A stretch of DNA of 64,000 bases from Novosphingobium sp. G106 (GTDB lineage: Bacteria; Pseudomonadota; Alphaproteobacteria; Sphingomonadales; Sphingomonadaceae). Numbering within the stretch: the stretch's first letter is position 1; each line of letters begins with the position of its first letter. Of the stretch, positions 36,260 through 45,420 are shown one piece after another. The notes under the pieces were generated by a model. It did not search any database and was not told where the DNA came from. It was given only the letters and a program-made list of their open reading frames with translations. The stretch is taken from positions 5,796,001-5,860,000 of the forward strand of contig NZ_JAHOOZ010000001.1 in NCBI RefSeq assembly GCF_019075875.1, read 5' to 3'. A program made the position numbers and the translations under genes.

Positions 36260-38107
36260 GTGACTCGCCATCGCAGTGCAGCGCTGGTCGGCAATCCCAA
36301 TGCGGGCAAGAGCGCGCTGTTCAATGCGCTGACCGGGGCGCGGCAGAAGATCGCAAACTATCCGGGCGTCACCGTCGAGCGGAAGTCCGGCCGGCTCGTG
36401 CTGCCCAGCGGCCAGCCGATCGAGCTGACCGACCTGCCCGGCGCCTACGGCCTCGATCCGACCAGCCCCGACGAGGAAGTGACCAGCAAGGTGGTCTACG
36501 GCAAGTTTCCCGGCGAGGCCTCGCCCGAGGTGCTGGTCGTGGTGCTCGACGCCTCAAACCTCGAGCAGCATCTCGTCTTCGCACAGGAACTGATCGCGCT
36601 GGGCAAGCCCACCGTGGTTGCGCTCAACATGGTCGACCTGGCCGAGCGCGACGGTCTGGTGCTCGATCCCAAGGCGCTTCAGGAGGCGCTCGGCGTCCCC
36701 GTGGTCCCGACCGTGGCCGTCCGCCGCCGCGGCCTTGTCGAGCTGGCCGAGGCGATCGAAGTGGCCGAGCCGCGCCATGTCGATCACGCTCTGGCGCATG
36801 TCATGCTGACCGAGCGCCGGGTCACGGCCCATGCCATTGCCGACGCGGCGATCGTCTCGGAGACCGCGCGGCATCGGCTGCATTCGAAGCTCGATGGGGT
36901 TCTGCTCAATCCCTGGATCGGGCCGCTGATCCTCTTCGCGCTGCTGTTCGTCGTGTTCCAGGCGGTCTTCGCCTGGGCGACGCCCTTTGCCGACGCGCTC
37001 GACGCCGGGGTCGGCCTGCTGGGCGATCTCGTCCGCGCGGAGATGGCGCCCAGCTTGCTGCGCGACCTGTTGACCGACGGCATCATCTCGGGCGTCGGTT
37101 CGGTCGTGGTGTTCCTGCCGCAGATCGTCATTCTGTTCTTTTTCATCCTCGCCATGGAAGCCTCGGGCTACATGGCGCGCGCGGCCTTCCTGATGGACCG
37201 CCTGATGGCGCATGTTGGGCTTTCGGGCCGCAGCTTCATCCCGCTGCTGTCGAGCTTCGCCTGCGCGATCCCGGGTATCATGGCGACGCGCTCCATCACC
37301 GATCCCAAGGACCGGCTGACGACGATCCTGATCGCACCGCTGATGACCTGTTCGGCGCGGCTGCCGGTCTATGCCGTGATCATTGCGGCCTTCATCCCCA
37401 ACCGCGCGGTGGGTTCGCTGGGCGTCGGCCTGCAGGGGCTGGTGCTGTTCGGGCTCTATGTCATCGGGATCGTCGGGGCGATGGTGGTGGCGCTGGTCCT
37501 GCGGCGCTCGGTCACCAAGGGCGCGGCCAGCGGCTTCATCATGGAACTGCCGAAGTACCAGATGCCGCGGGCCAAGGACATGGCGATCGCCTTGTTCCAG
37601 CGTGCCTGGATCTTCCTGCGCCGCGCCGGCACGATCATTTTCATGGTCACGGTGGTCCTGTGGCTGCTGCTGAATTTCCCGCGCGCCGAGCCAGGGCAGA
37701 ACCAGGTCGACGCCTCGATCGCGGGCAAGCTGGCCAACGGTCTGGCTGTGGTGGTCGAGCCGATCGGCTTCAACCGCGACATCGCGCTCTCGCTGATCCC
37801 GGCGATGGCGGCGCGCGAAGTGGCGGTGAGTTCGCTGGCGACGGCCTATGCCGTGGCCGGTTCGGCCGACGACGACAAGACGGCGGTAGCGCTTGGCGAC
37901 CAGCTCAAGGCGCACTGGACGCTGCCGACCGCGCTCGCGTTCCTCGCCTGGTTCGTCTTCGCGCCGCAATGCATGTCGACGATCGCGGTCACCCGGCGGG
38001 AAACGAACGGGTGGAAATGGCCGGGCTTCATGCTCGCCTATCTGTTCGGCCTCGCCTACGTCTTCGCGGGCATTACCTATTGGTCGGCGGTCGCGTTAGG
38101 CCTCTAA
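36260..38107 (+). CDS. feoB: Ferrous iron transporter B
   Basis: 615 residues from a GTG. N-terminal G-protein domain with G1 GNPNAGKS (residues 11-18), G2/G3 region NYPGVTVERKSG and DLPGAYGL, and G4 NMVD. About eight to ten membrane segments follow, with the two Gate motifs containing SFACAIPGIMATRSI and the later AAREVAVSSLATAYAV. It drives Fe2+ uptake across the inner membrane. Shorter than E. coli FeoB (773), as is usual in alphaproteobacteria. Followed by a palindromic repeat, then ssb. Confidence 0.95.
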   Translation: MTRHRSAALVGNPNAGKSALFNALTGARQKIANYPGVTVERKSGRLVLPSGQPIELTDLPGAYGLDPTSPDEEVTSKVVYGKFPGEASPEVLVVVLDASNLEQHLVFAQELIALGKPTVVALNMVDLAERDGLVLDPKALQEALGVPVVPTVAVRRRGLVELAEAIEVAEPRHVDHALAHVMLTERRVTAHAIADAAIVSETARHRLHSKLDGVLLNPWIGPLILFALLFVVFQAVFAWATPFADALDAGVGLLGDLVRAEMAPSLLRDLLTDGIISGVGSVVVFLPQIVILFFFILAMEASGYMARAAFLMDRLMAHVGLSGRSFIPLLSSFACAIPGIMATRSITDPKDRLTTILIAPLMTCSARLPVYAVIIAAFIPNRAVGSLGVGLQGLVLFGLYVIGIVGAMVVALVLRRSVTKGAASGFIMELPKYQMPRAKDMAIALFQRAWIFLRRAGTIIFMVTVVLWLLLNFPRAEPGQNQVDASIAGKLANGLAVVVEPIGFNRDIALSLIPAMAAREVAVSSLATAYAVAGSADDDKTAVALGDQLKAHWTLPTALAFLAWFVFAPQCMSTIAVTRRETNGWKWPGFMLAYLFGLAYVFAGITYWSAVALGL

Positions 38108-38113
38108 CCTTTT

Positions 38114-38215
38114 CCGTCGCCCCTGCGAAGGCAGGGCCCAGATGAGGTTGCGTTTCAGGCGACCGATCGCGATATCTCCAGCTTATCTAGACCCCTGCCT
38201 TCGCAGGGGCGACGG
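38114..38215. repeat. REP-like inverted pair, copy 1
   Basis: A 23-bp sequence with core GCCCCTGCGAAGGCAGGG (arm 38114-38136) is repeated in perfect reverse complement at 38193-38215, 56 bp apart. Each arm is itself partly palindromic (CCTGCGAAGGCAGG). The same arms occur at 58879-58901 and 58960-58982, 58 bp apart. Location between feoB and ssb. The family looks like a sphingomonad REP-like or MITE element. Confidence 0.8.
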
Positions 38216-38257
38216 TTCGGTGTAGCCGGACCCTTCGGCATACTAAGAGGCGATTCG

Positions 38258-38830
38258 ATGGCAGGCAGCGTCAACAAGGTCATCCTGATCGGCAATCTCG
38301 GTCAGGACCCGGAGGTCAAGAGCTTCCAGAACGGCGGGCGCATCGCCAACCTGCGCATCGCCACGTCCGAGAACTGGAAGGACAAGAACACCGGCGAGCG
38401 CAAGGAGCGGACCGAGTGGCACAGCGTCGTGCTGCAGTCCGACGGCCTTGTCGGCGTGGCCGAGCGCTTCCTCAAGAAGGGCAGCAAGATCTACATCGAG
38501 GGCCAGCTGCGCACGCGCAAGTGGCAGGACGCGTCGGGCAACGACCGCTACACCACCGAAATCTCGGTCGGCATGAACGGCGTGCTGACCATGCTCGACG
38601 GCGCTCCGGGTGCTGGCGGCGGCGGCGGCGGTGGTCGCAGCGGCGGTGGCGGCTGGGATGACAGCGGCATGGGAGGTGGCCGGTCGGGCGGCGGCAGTGC
38701 CGGCGGTCGCAGCGGCGGCGGCGGCGACTGGGGTGGCGGCGGTTCGTCCGGCGGTGGCTCGACGGGTGGCGGCTCGCGCGGCGGTGGCGGCGGCTTTGGC
38801 GACGATCTCGACGACGACATCCCGTTTTAA
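38258..38830 (+). CDS. ssb: Single-stranded DNA-binding protein
   Basis: 190 residues. OB-fold of about 115 residues: [48 protein letters not shown] Gly/Ser-rich linker follows (residues about 125-180), then the acidic tip DDLDDDIPF that recruits replication and repair partners. The long glycine linker is usual in alphaproteobacteria. It stands alone between a repeat and a sulfotransferase gene. Confidence 0.96.
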   Translation: MAGSVNKVILIGNLGQDPEVKSFQNGGRIANLRIATSENWKDKNTGERKERTEWHSVVLQSDGLVGVAERFLKKGSKIYIEGQLRTRKWQDASGNDRYTTEISVGMNGVLTMLDGAPGAGGGGGGGRSGGGGWDDSGMGGGRSGGGSAGGRSGGGGDWGGGGSSGGGSTGGGSRGGGGGFGDDLDDDIPF

Positions 38831-38969
38831 GCTGACTTTGGCGCGCGCGGTTGGGCTATCGACAGGCGCGCTCGGGATATCGAGACCGGCTTTCCGCTGA
38901 GCGCTAGGCTGAGCGGCGAAGGATGAATGCGACGCCGCACTGGCCGATCGTATTCGTACGGGATCGAGA

Positions 38970-40160
38970 ATGACCGAAACAGGCCTTGCTTCACACGAAT
39001 CCATGGGAACGCTCAGCGCGGACGAGATCCTTGCCTGGGCCGAGGGAGAAAGCGGCGCTCGCGGACTCGCCGACAAGGGCCTTCGTCACCGCTTCGGCGC
39101 GATGATCGACTGGATCAACGCGCGTGGACCCTACCGGCCCGACGAGCTCGACGGCATGAAACGGCAGCTGCAGAAGCTGCTCGTGAGCCGCCTGCTGATC
39201 GGGCTCGATCGCCGGCGCTTTCCCGGCATCGTCGCGGAGAAGATCGAACAGCCGGTCTTCATCATCGGCTTCGCCCGTTCGGGCACGACCTTCCTGCACT
39301 CGCTGCTGGCCGAGGATCCCGCGGTGCTGGCGCTGCAGAGCTGGAACGTCCTCACGCCGTCGCCGCCGCCGGGCGCGGGCCCGATCGCCTCGGGGCGGAT
39401 GGCCTATGCCCAGCGCGCGATGGAAGCCTGGATGGACTTCTGTCCTGCTCAGCGGCCGATGCACCCCTATATCGACAAGGGTGCGCTGCAGCTCTGCGAG
39501 GACGAGGAGGTCCTCACGCTCGATTTCCGTTATGCCTATCCCTACTATCTGTTCCGCGTGCCGACGCTCGAAGGCGCGATCCTCAGCAACGACCAAGCCG
39601 AGGCCTTCGCCTTCCACCGCGAGGTGCTGCAGCACTTCCAGTGGAACACCGGCAAGACGCAGTGGATATGCAAGTCGCCCGCGGCGCAGCATCACCTCGA
39701 TGCGATCTTCGCGGCCTATCCCGACGCGCGCTGCATCTGGGCGCATCGTCCGATGACCGAGATGTTTGCCTCGCTCGTCACCTTGAGCAACGTGCTGTTC
39801 GATACCGTGGCCGGCAAGCCGAAGGACCGGCGCGACTGGGCACGCAATTTCGCGCTCAGCATGAAAGCGGCTTTCGATCGGCTCCTGACCAGCGAATTGA
39901 TCGACGATCCGCGCATCATGCATATCAGCTTCCGCGATCTCTCGGCGGCTCCGATGGCGATGATCGAGAAGATCTACGGCTGGCTGGACCGGCCCGTCAC
40001 GCCCGACTTCGCGGCGGGTGTGACGGCCTGGCTGGCGGACCCCGACAACCGCGTCGATCGCTATGGCCGCTATCCCTACTCCTACGAGGCGCTCGGCGTC
40101 GAGGAGGCATGGATCGCCGAGATGTTCGCCGACTACGGCAAGCGTTTCGGCGTGGAATGA
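38970..40160 (+). CDS. Sulfotransferase
   Basis: 396 residues. PAPS 5'-phosphosulfate loop FIIGFARSGTTFLHSLLAED around residues 97-116 and a 3'-phosphate motif in WICKSPAAQHHLDAI with the later CIWAHRPMTEM. It transfers sulfuryl from PAPS to an unknown acceptor. Its stop overlaps the ATG of the DUF1214 gene, and an AraC regulator and TonB receptor lie next, suggesting a catabolic or modification cluster for one substrate. Confidence 0.88.
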   Translation: MTETGLASHESMGTLSADEILAWAEGESGARGLADKGLRHRFGAMIDWINARGPYRPDELDGMKRQLQKLLVSRLLIGLDRRRFPGIVAEKIEQPVFIIGFARSGTTFLHSLLAEDPAVLALQSWNVLTPSPPPGAGPIASGRMAYAQRAMEAWMDFCPAQRPMHPYIDKGALQLCEDEEVLTLDFRYAYPYYLFRVPTLEGAILSNDQAEAFAFHREVLQHFQWNTGKTQWICKSPAAQHHLDAIFAAYPDARCIWAHRPMTEMFASLVTLSNVLFDTVAGKPKDRRDWARNFALSMKAAFDRLLTSELIDDPRIMHISFRDLSAAPMAMIEKIYGWLDRPVTPDFAAGVTAWLADPDNRVDRYGRYPYSYEALGVEEAWIAEMFADYGKRFGVE

Positions 40161-41512
40161 CGATGCGGCGGCGCGAAGTGGTCGCGGGGATGGGCGCGGT
40201 GAGCCTCGCCTCTGCGGCCAAGGCAAATTCATCACGGAGAATGGCAGTGGCGGACGGATACTTCCTTTCGGACAGCAACCCCTGCGCGACCCTTGACCAG
40301 CAATGGCTCGATGCCAGGGCGATCGAGCTGTTCGCCCGCGCCGACGTCCAGCAGGCCAAGGAGCGCGCGGCCGGAGCTTTTGCAAGGGTCACCGACAAGA
40401 CGGTCAGCGCCGAGGTCTGGAGCCAGTTCCGGGCCTATGTCGACAGCTATGCCTTCCGCTCGATCCAGCTCGCGGTGAATTCGGACGCGGACCATCCACG
40501 CATCTATCGCGTCTATTCGCCCGCGGCGAACTGGCTGGGCAACCGCGTGCCGCCATCGAAGTGGGGGCAGGAGAACCCCGACAACATTTACCGGATCATC
40601 CCGATCGCGCAGGGCGGGCGATATGTCGTGCGCGGCAAGCGTCCCGCCAATCCGCCTTCGGACGTGTCCTATACGCTGGTCGCCGATACCAATACGTCGA
40701 TCACCGTCGGCCTGCTGGGCCAGGCAGACATCGTCAGCGATGCCGACGGATCGTTCGAGATCACGCTTGATGAGCGGCCTGCCGGTGGCCGCAAAAACCA
40801 CATCCAGGTCACGCCCGACGCGGGGTACCTGTTCATCCGCGACTCACTGGGCGACTGGCGGCAGACCCCCAATTCGCTGCGGGTCGAACGGCTTAACGCG
40901 CCGGTGCGAGCGCCGCTGACGATCGACGAACTCGCCGCCCGCGCTGCGCTGGTCATGCGCGACGGCGTGACGCCGGCCTACTACTGGTCGCGCCTCGTGC
41001 TCAACGCGCAGCCTGGCATTCTCAGCCAGCCGACGGGGACCGGCCCCTCGGGCGGGCTGCTGACCCAGATCACCAGCCACGGCTGGTTTGCCTTGAAGGA
41101 GGGCGAGGTCGGCGTGGTCAGCTTCGATCCGGTCGAGGCCAGCTATTGCAGCATCGTGCTCTACGACATCTGGGGGCGCTCGCTCGAGTACCGCGATCAC
41201 CTGACTTCGCTCAACAACACGCAGATGGAAGCCGATGCCGACGGCAAGTTCAGCTTCGTCATCTCGCCGCGCGATCCCGGCGTGCACAACTGGCTCGACA
41301 CCACCGGGCTGCACGAGTTCACCATCGGAGTACGCTGGCAGGGGCTGTCGCCCAACGTGAAGACGCCGCCGCGGGTCAGCACCCATGTCGTCGATGCGGC
41401 GCAGCTCGGAACCGTGCTGCCGCCGGCGATCCGCAAGGTCTCGGCCGAGCAGCGCGCCGCGCAGGTTCGCGAGCGGCAGCAGGCCTATGACAGGCGGTTC
41501 GTGGAAAGCTGA
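40157..41512 (+). CDS. DUF1214 protein with export signal
   Basis: 451 residues from the ATG at 40157 (ATGA overlap with the sulfotransferase). The start MTMRRREVVAGMGAVSLASA is Tat-like (RRREVV) followed by a short hydrophobic run. The C-terminal half has the DUF1214 signature: HGWFALKEGEVGVVSFDPVE, SYCSIVLYDIWGRSLEYRDH, then FVISPRDPGVHNWLDTTGLH. Role unknown; the family is common near sulfatase and sulfotransferase genes in catabolic islands. A longer frame to 38927 runs antisense-like through the sulfotransferase and is rejected. Confidence 0.8.
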   Translation: MTMRRREVVAGMGAVSLASAAKANSSRRMAVADGYFLSDSNPCATLDQQWLDARAIELFARADVQQAKERAAGAFARVTDKTVSAEVWSQFRAYVDSYAFRSIQLAVNSDADHPRIYRVYSPAANWLGNRVPPSKWGQENPDNIYRIIPIAQGGRYVVRGKRPANPPSDVSYTLVADTNTSITVGLLGQADIVSDADGSFEITLDERPAGGRKNHIQVTPDAGYLFIRDSLGDWRQTPNSLRVERLNAPVRAPLTIDELAARAALVMRDGVTPAYYWSRLVLNAQPGILSQPTGTGPSGGLLTQITSHGWFALKEGEVGVVSFDPVEASYCSIVLYDIWGRSLEYRDHLTSLNNTQMEADADGKFSFVISPRDPGVHNWLDTTGLHEFTIGVRWQGLSPNVKTPPRVSTHVVDAAQLGTVLPPAIRKVSAEQRAAQVRERQQAYDRRFVES

Positions 41513-42570
41513 CCTCGCGCCGGGGCGGACTCGGTCTTGAAGGTTCCGGGCGACTTGCCGGTCCAGCGCCGGAACGCCCGGCCGAAGCTGGTCTGGTCGG
41601 CATAGCCCAGGCGGTGTGCGATCTCGTCGAGGCCGAGGATGTTCGACGTGAGATAGGCCTTGGCCATCTCCTCGCGCTGCTGCGCGAGGAGTTCGGAGAA
41701 CGAGACGCCGTAGCCATCGAGCTGGAGCTGCAACTTGCGCGCGTTGGTCCCCAGCGTGGCGGCGCAGCGAACCAGGTTGCAGTTCCCTGCAAGCGCTCCG
41801 CGGATGTAGTCGCTGACCCGCGTCAGCAACGAACTGCGCTGATCGGCGCGGACGCTGTCGGCATAGTCGCGCAGCAGCCGGAAGCTGATGCCGTCGCTCG
41901 ACACGACGCGCGTTCCCAGCATGTGGGTGGCGAAGCCGACCGCGTTGTAAGGCTGGCCGGTGTGGACCTTGCAGGCATATTCGCGTTCGAGCCGCGCGAC
42001 TTCGGACAGGCCCGGGCGGGCCTTCATCAGCACATAATGCGGTCGGAACGCGCTTTCGGTCAGTCGCCCGAGCAGGTCGAGCAGGTTCAGCATGGCGCCG
42101 TAGTTGATCTGGTCGAGCCCGGAATGTTCGAGCCAGGAGCCGCAGTGCAGCTCGCTGATCGTCCTGCCCGTCTTCAGGCTCATCCTGCATTCGGGCGAAT
42201 GCATCACCGGCAGGTATTCGATCAGGCAGTCGATCGCCTTGGCGAGATCGGGCGCGACCGCGCAGAGCGAGCCGACGAAGCCGAGGACCTGGGTCTGCCG
42301 CCGTGCCAGATCGAGCGAGAACAGTGGCGCTCCCAGCATATGACTGGAGTGCTCGATGGCCTCCATCAGCTGCTCGCAGCCGATATAGGCATCGCTATTG
42401 ATCATCGCCCGCGGGTCGATCTCGTGCTGCTCGAGCAGGGACACCGGGTTTACCCCGCCGCTGCGCAGCAGTTCGGCAAAGCCCTGCAAATGGGTCGCGC
42501 GTGTCTGGCGCAGCCCTGGTGCCGGCGAAAGGGGGCCGTCCAGCGTGTAGAACGCAGGGGTCTCCGCCAT
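41485..42570 (-). CDS. AraC-family regulator
   Basis: 361 residues. N-terminal arabinose-binding-domain-like region of the OruR/QhpR kind (LQGFAELLRSGGVNPVSLLE; INSDAYIGCEQLMEAIEHSS; SLDLARRQTQVLGFVG). C-terminal double helix-turn-helix: CAATLGTNARKLQLQLDG, then LTSNILGLDEIAHRLGYADQ and TSFGRAFRRWTGKSPGTFKT. It reads away from the TonB receptor with about 300 bp between, and overlaps the DUF1214 gene tail to tail by 28 bp. Probable activator of the receptor and the sulfotransferase pair. Confidence 0.9.
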   Translation of the reverse strand: MAETPAFYTLDGPLSPAPGLRQTRATHLQGFAELLRSGGVNPVSLLEQHEIDPRAMINSDAYIGCEQLMEAIEHSSHMLGAPLFSLDLARRQTQVLGFVGSLCAVAPDLAKAIDCLIEYLPVMHSPECRMSLKTGRTISELHCGSWLEHSGLDQINYGAMLNLLDLLGRLTESAFRPHYVLMKARPGLSEVARLEREYACKVHTGQPYNAVGFATHMLGTRVVSSDGISFRLLRDYADSVRADQRSSLLTRVSDYIRGALAGNCNLVRCAATLGTNARKLQLQLDGYGVSFSELLAQQREEMAKAYLTSNILGLDEIAHRLGYADQTSFGRAFRRWTGKSPGTFKTESAPARGQLSTNRLS

Positions 42571-42872
42571 AGTCAGATCCTCAACCAGCGGGCCCTGATG
42601 CCGCTTTTTTCTTGCGCCGCTGTCTGAATGAAACGCGGCGCTTCGTCAAATCGAGCGCGTGCGCCAACTGCGCCGATCACGTGCGAATTATCGAAAGCTC
42701 GGCTCCCCTATCGAGAAAACGCGATCCCCGCGCACTACTATCGCCGCTGGTCGATCGCAGGTCCAAAATGGAGATAACTTCTCCAGGAAATCATCCGATC
42801 ACCGAGGGTTCTTAAGGGCAATAATATTCCAAAAGTTCATGACTTTTGAAAATAAATATAGGGAGTCGAAGC
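42571..42872. promoter_or_regulatory. Divergent control region of araC and the TonB receptor
   Basis: About 300 bp, becoming AT-rich towards the receptor. It contains a perfect inverted repeat at 42830-42848 (listed separately). An AGGGA ribosome site lies 11 bp before the receptor ATG. No other gene is seen. Confidence 0.5.
42830..42848. promoter_or_regulatory. Inverted repeat CAAAAGT-N5-ACTTTTG
   Basis: Seven-base perfect arms, ending 24 bp before the receptor start (42873). The position fits an operator or part of the promoter. The binder is unknown; AraC sites are usually direct repeats, so another regulator may act here. Confidence 0.4.
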
Positions 42873-45329
42873 ATGAGGTCTGGTTCTATCGTTAGCGTAT
42901 TGCTGCTCGGGACAATTCTGTCTGCTCCTGCCTTCGGACAGGACAGATCGCAGAACACGGCGGGCGACAGCGGCGACATCATCGTGACTGCCCGGCGCTC
43001 CGAGGAGCGCCTTCAGGACGTTCCCATCTCGATCACCGTGCTGAGCGAAGAAGCGATCGCCAAGCGCAACATCTACAACGCGAACGATCTTGCCGCTTAC
43101 GTGCCGTCGCTCTCGCTCAACAGCAATTTCGGCCCCGAGAAAGCGAGCTTCGCGATCCGCGGCTTCGTCCAGGAAGGCAAGACCGCACCGTCGGTGGGTG
43201 TCTACTTCGCCGACGTCGTGGCGCCGCGGGCCAATGGCGGCACGACATCGGGCAACGGCGCCGGCGTCGGTTCGATGATGGACCTGCAGAACGTTCAGGT
43301 GCTCAAAGGCCCCCAGGGCACGCTGTTCGGCCGCAACACCACGGGCGGCGCGATCCTGCTCGTGCCCGCCAAGCCGACCAACAATCTCGAAGGCTACGTC
43401 GAAGGCTCGGTCGGCGACTACAACCTGCGCCGCTTCCAGGGCGTGCTGAACGCTCCGCTCAGCGATACCTTCCGCGTGCGCGCGGCGGTCGACTGGAACC
43501 AGCGCGACGGCTATCTGCGCAACCGCAGCGGCATCGGCCCGGACCGTTTGGGCGATACCGACTATATCGCCACGCGCCTCTCGATCGTCGGCGATCTGAC
43601 GCCAGATCTCGAGAACTATACGATCTTCAGCTACAGCCGATCGAACAACCACGGCGTTGCGCCGAAGATGATCGGCTGCAATCCCAACTTCAACCCGCTG
43701 ACCGATTCCCCACTGGTCGCCGTGCTCGGTCCGCTGTCCTGCGCCCAGATCGCCCGCCAGAATGCGCGCGGCGACGGGTTCTGGGATGTCGAGAGCGCCG
43801 ATCCCAATCAGCTCGAGCGGGTCGAGCAGTGGCAGGTGATCAACACCACGACCTGGCGCGCCAGCGACAATCTGACGGTCAAGAATATCGCCTCCTATGC
43901 CGAATACCGCGAGAAGGCCGATTTCAGCCTCTGGGGCGACAACCTGCTGGTGCCCGGCGCAGGCGGGCTCCGCCTTCCGACGATCACGATCGGCCTGGGT
44001 GCGAGCGGCTACAACTCGTCGCAGTCGACCTTCACCGAGGAACTGCAGCTCCAGGGCTCGGCCTTGGGCGATGCGCTGAAGTGGCAGGCAGGTGCCTATC
44101 TCGAAGTGAGCAAGCCGCTCGGCTTCAGCTCGAGCTTCGCGCATATCTTCCTGAGCTGCACCAACGCCCTGACCTACCAGTGCAGCGACCCGCTCGGTTT
44201 CGGGTCGATATCCTCGACCAATTACAAGGACACGTTCAACAACAAGGGCCTCTACGCCCAGGCGACCTACAAGCTGAGCGAGCGGTTCAGCGTGACCGGC
44301 GGCATCCGCTACACGATGGACAAGCTCACCGACATCAACCGCAATCTCAACATATACCTGCCGGCACCGGGCACGCAGCTGTTCACCTGCCAGAACATCA
44401 TCAAGTTCAACAATGGCGCGGGCGGACCGTTGTTCGTCGAAGGCCCGCAGTCGGCGCGCTGTGAGAACGTGTTCCAGACCAAGTCGAACCGGCCGACCTG
44501 GTTGATCGACCTGGACTACAAGCCCAGCGACGACATGCTGCTCTATGCCAAGTGGGCGCGCGGTTATCGCCAGGGCGGGATCAATCCCAACAACCTCGGG
44601 ATCGAGACCTGGGGGCCGGAAAAGGTCGACACTTACGAGGTCGGCGCGAAGACCAGCTTCCGCGGCGCCGTGCCCGGCTATTTCAACGTGGCCGCCTTCT
44701 ACAACAACTTCCGCGGCCAGCAGCTGGCGGTGAACTCGGTGGTCGCCCCGGCCTATGTCAACAGCGTCCCGCCGATCCAGGCGATCGTCAACGCGGGCAA
44801 GTCGCGGCTGTGGGGCGTGGAAGTCGATGCCTCGGTGCGGCCGTTCGAAGGCTTGCGGCTCGACGTCAGCTATGCCTATCTCAACACCAAGCTGCAGCAG
44901 TTCACGCCGCCGACGCCGCCGGTCTATTACTCGTCGCTGCTGCCGACCGCGCAGGTGGGTGAGCCGCTCTCGCTCTCGCCGAAGAACCGCGTCACTGTGA
45001 CGGGCACCTACACCCTGCCGCTGGATGCGAGCGTGGGCGAAGTGTCGTTCGGCGCGACCTTCACCCATACCGACGCCAATGCCGCGGTCTCGCAGATCTT
45101 CTCGCCGTTCCTCTACAAGGTGAAGGCGTCGAACCTGCTCAACCTCAACGTCGACTGGAAGTCGGCGCTCGGCAGCCCGATCGATCTTGCCTTTTTCATG
45201 ACCAACGTGACCAACGAGAAGCTCATCACCTTCCCAGGCGGATCGTGGCAGACCTTCGGTGCCGACGTCGGCCACACCAATATGCCGCGCATGTTCGGCT
45301 TCCGCGCGAGGATCAACTTCGGGAAGTAA
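42873..45329 (+). CDS. TonB-dependent receptor of the sulfotransferase cluster
   Basis: 818 residues from the ATG at 42873 (a TTG at 42846 lacks a ribosome site). Signal peptide ends near PAFGQ; TonB box IIVTARR; plug with LQDVPISITVLSEEAI and LQNVQVLKGPQGTLFGRNTT; barrel ending FGFRARINFGK. The form is that of the large FyuA/OAR-like receptors that sphingomonads use for aromatic, steroid-like or siderophore substrates. Divergent from an AraC gene; the ligand is probably the substrate of the neighbouring sulfotransferase/DUF1214 pair. Confidence 0.93.
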   Translation: MRSGSIVSVLLLGTILSAPAFGQDRSQNTAGDSGDIIVTARRSEERLQDVPISITVLSEEAIAKRNIYNANDLAAYVPSLSLNSNFGPEKASFAIRGFVQEGKTAPSVGVYFADVVAPRANGGTTSGNGAGVGSMMDLQNVQVLKGPQGTLFGRNTTGGAILLVPAKPTNNLEGYVEGSVGDYNLRRFQGVLNAPLSDTFRVRAAVDWNQRDGYLRNRSGIGPDRLGDTDYIATRLSIVGDLTPDLENYTIFSYSRSNNHGVAPKMIGCNPNFNPLTDSPLVAVLGPLSCAQIARQNARGDGFWDVESADPNQLERVEQWQVINTTTWRASDNLTVKNIASYAEYREKADFSLWGDNLLVPGAGGLRLPTITIGLGASGYNSSQSTFTEELQLQGSALGDALKWQAGAYLEVSKPLGFSSSFAHIFLSCTNALTYQCSDPLGFGSISSTNYKDTFNNKGLYAQATYKLSERFSVTGGIRYTMDKLTDINRNLNIYLPAPGTQLFTCQNIIKFNNGAGGPLFVEGPQSARCENVFQTKSNRPTWLIDLDYKPSDDMLLYAKWARGYRQGGINPNNLGIETWGPEKVDTYEVGAKTSFRGAVPGYFNVAAFYNNFRGQQLAVNSVVAPAYVNSVPPIQAIVNAGKSRLWGVEVDASVRPFEGLRLDVSYAYLNTKLQQFTPPTPPVYYSSLLPTAQVGEPLSLSPKNRVTVTGTYTLPLDASVGEVSFGATFTHTDANAAVSQIFSPFLYKVKASNLLNLNVDWKSALGSPIDLAFFMTNVTNEKLITFPGGSWQTFGADVGHTNMPRMFGFRARINFGK

Positions 45330-45359
45330 CCCCGCCTCGTTTCTTTGGCCGAAACGAAA

Positions 45360-45393
45360 TCGCGCCCGCGTTCCCTGAGGAGCGCGGGCGCGA
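45360..45393. terminator. Hairpin between two convergent TonB receptor genes
   Basis: TCGCGCCCGCG (45360-45370) pairs perfectly with CGCGGGCGCGA (45383-45393), loop 12 bases. It lies between the stop of the plus-strand receptor (45329) and that of the minus-strand receptor (45421). A T-run is missing on both sides, so strength is uncertain. Confidence 0.55.
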
Positions 45394-45420
45394 CGTCTTA
45401 GTCGAGGTTCGAGCCGACTA

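Noticed and set aside
36554..37969. 471-codon minus-strand frame
   Set aside because: Antisense to feoB; no motif and very charged composition.
38927..41512. 861-codon plus-strand frame joining the sulfotransferase region and the DUF1214 gene
   Set aside because: Its first 410 codons are out of frame with the sulfotransferase and show no domain; the true gene starts at 40157 with an ATGA junction and a Tat-like signal.
42837..45275. 812-codon minus-strand frame
   Set aside because: Antisense to the TonB receptor at 42873-45329; no signal peptide or motifs, composition typical of a GC-rich shadow.
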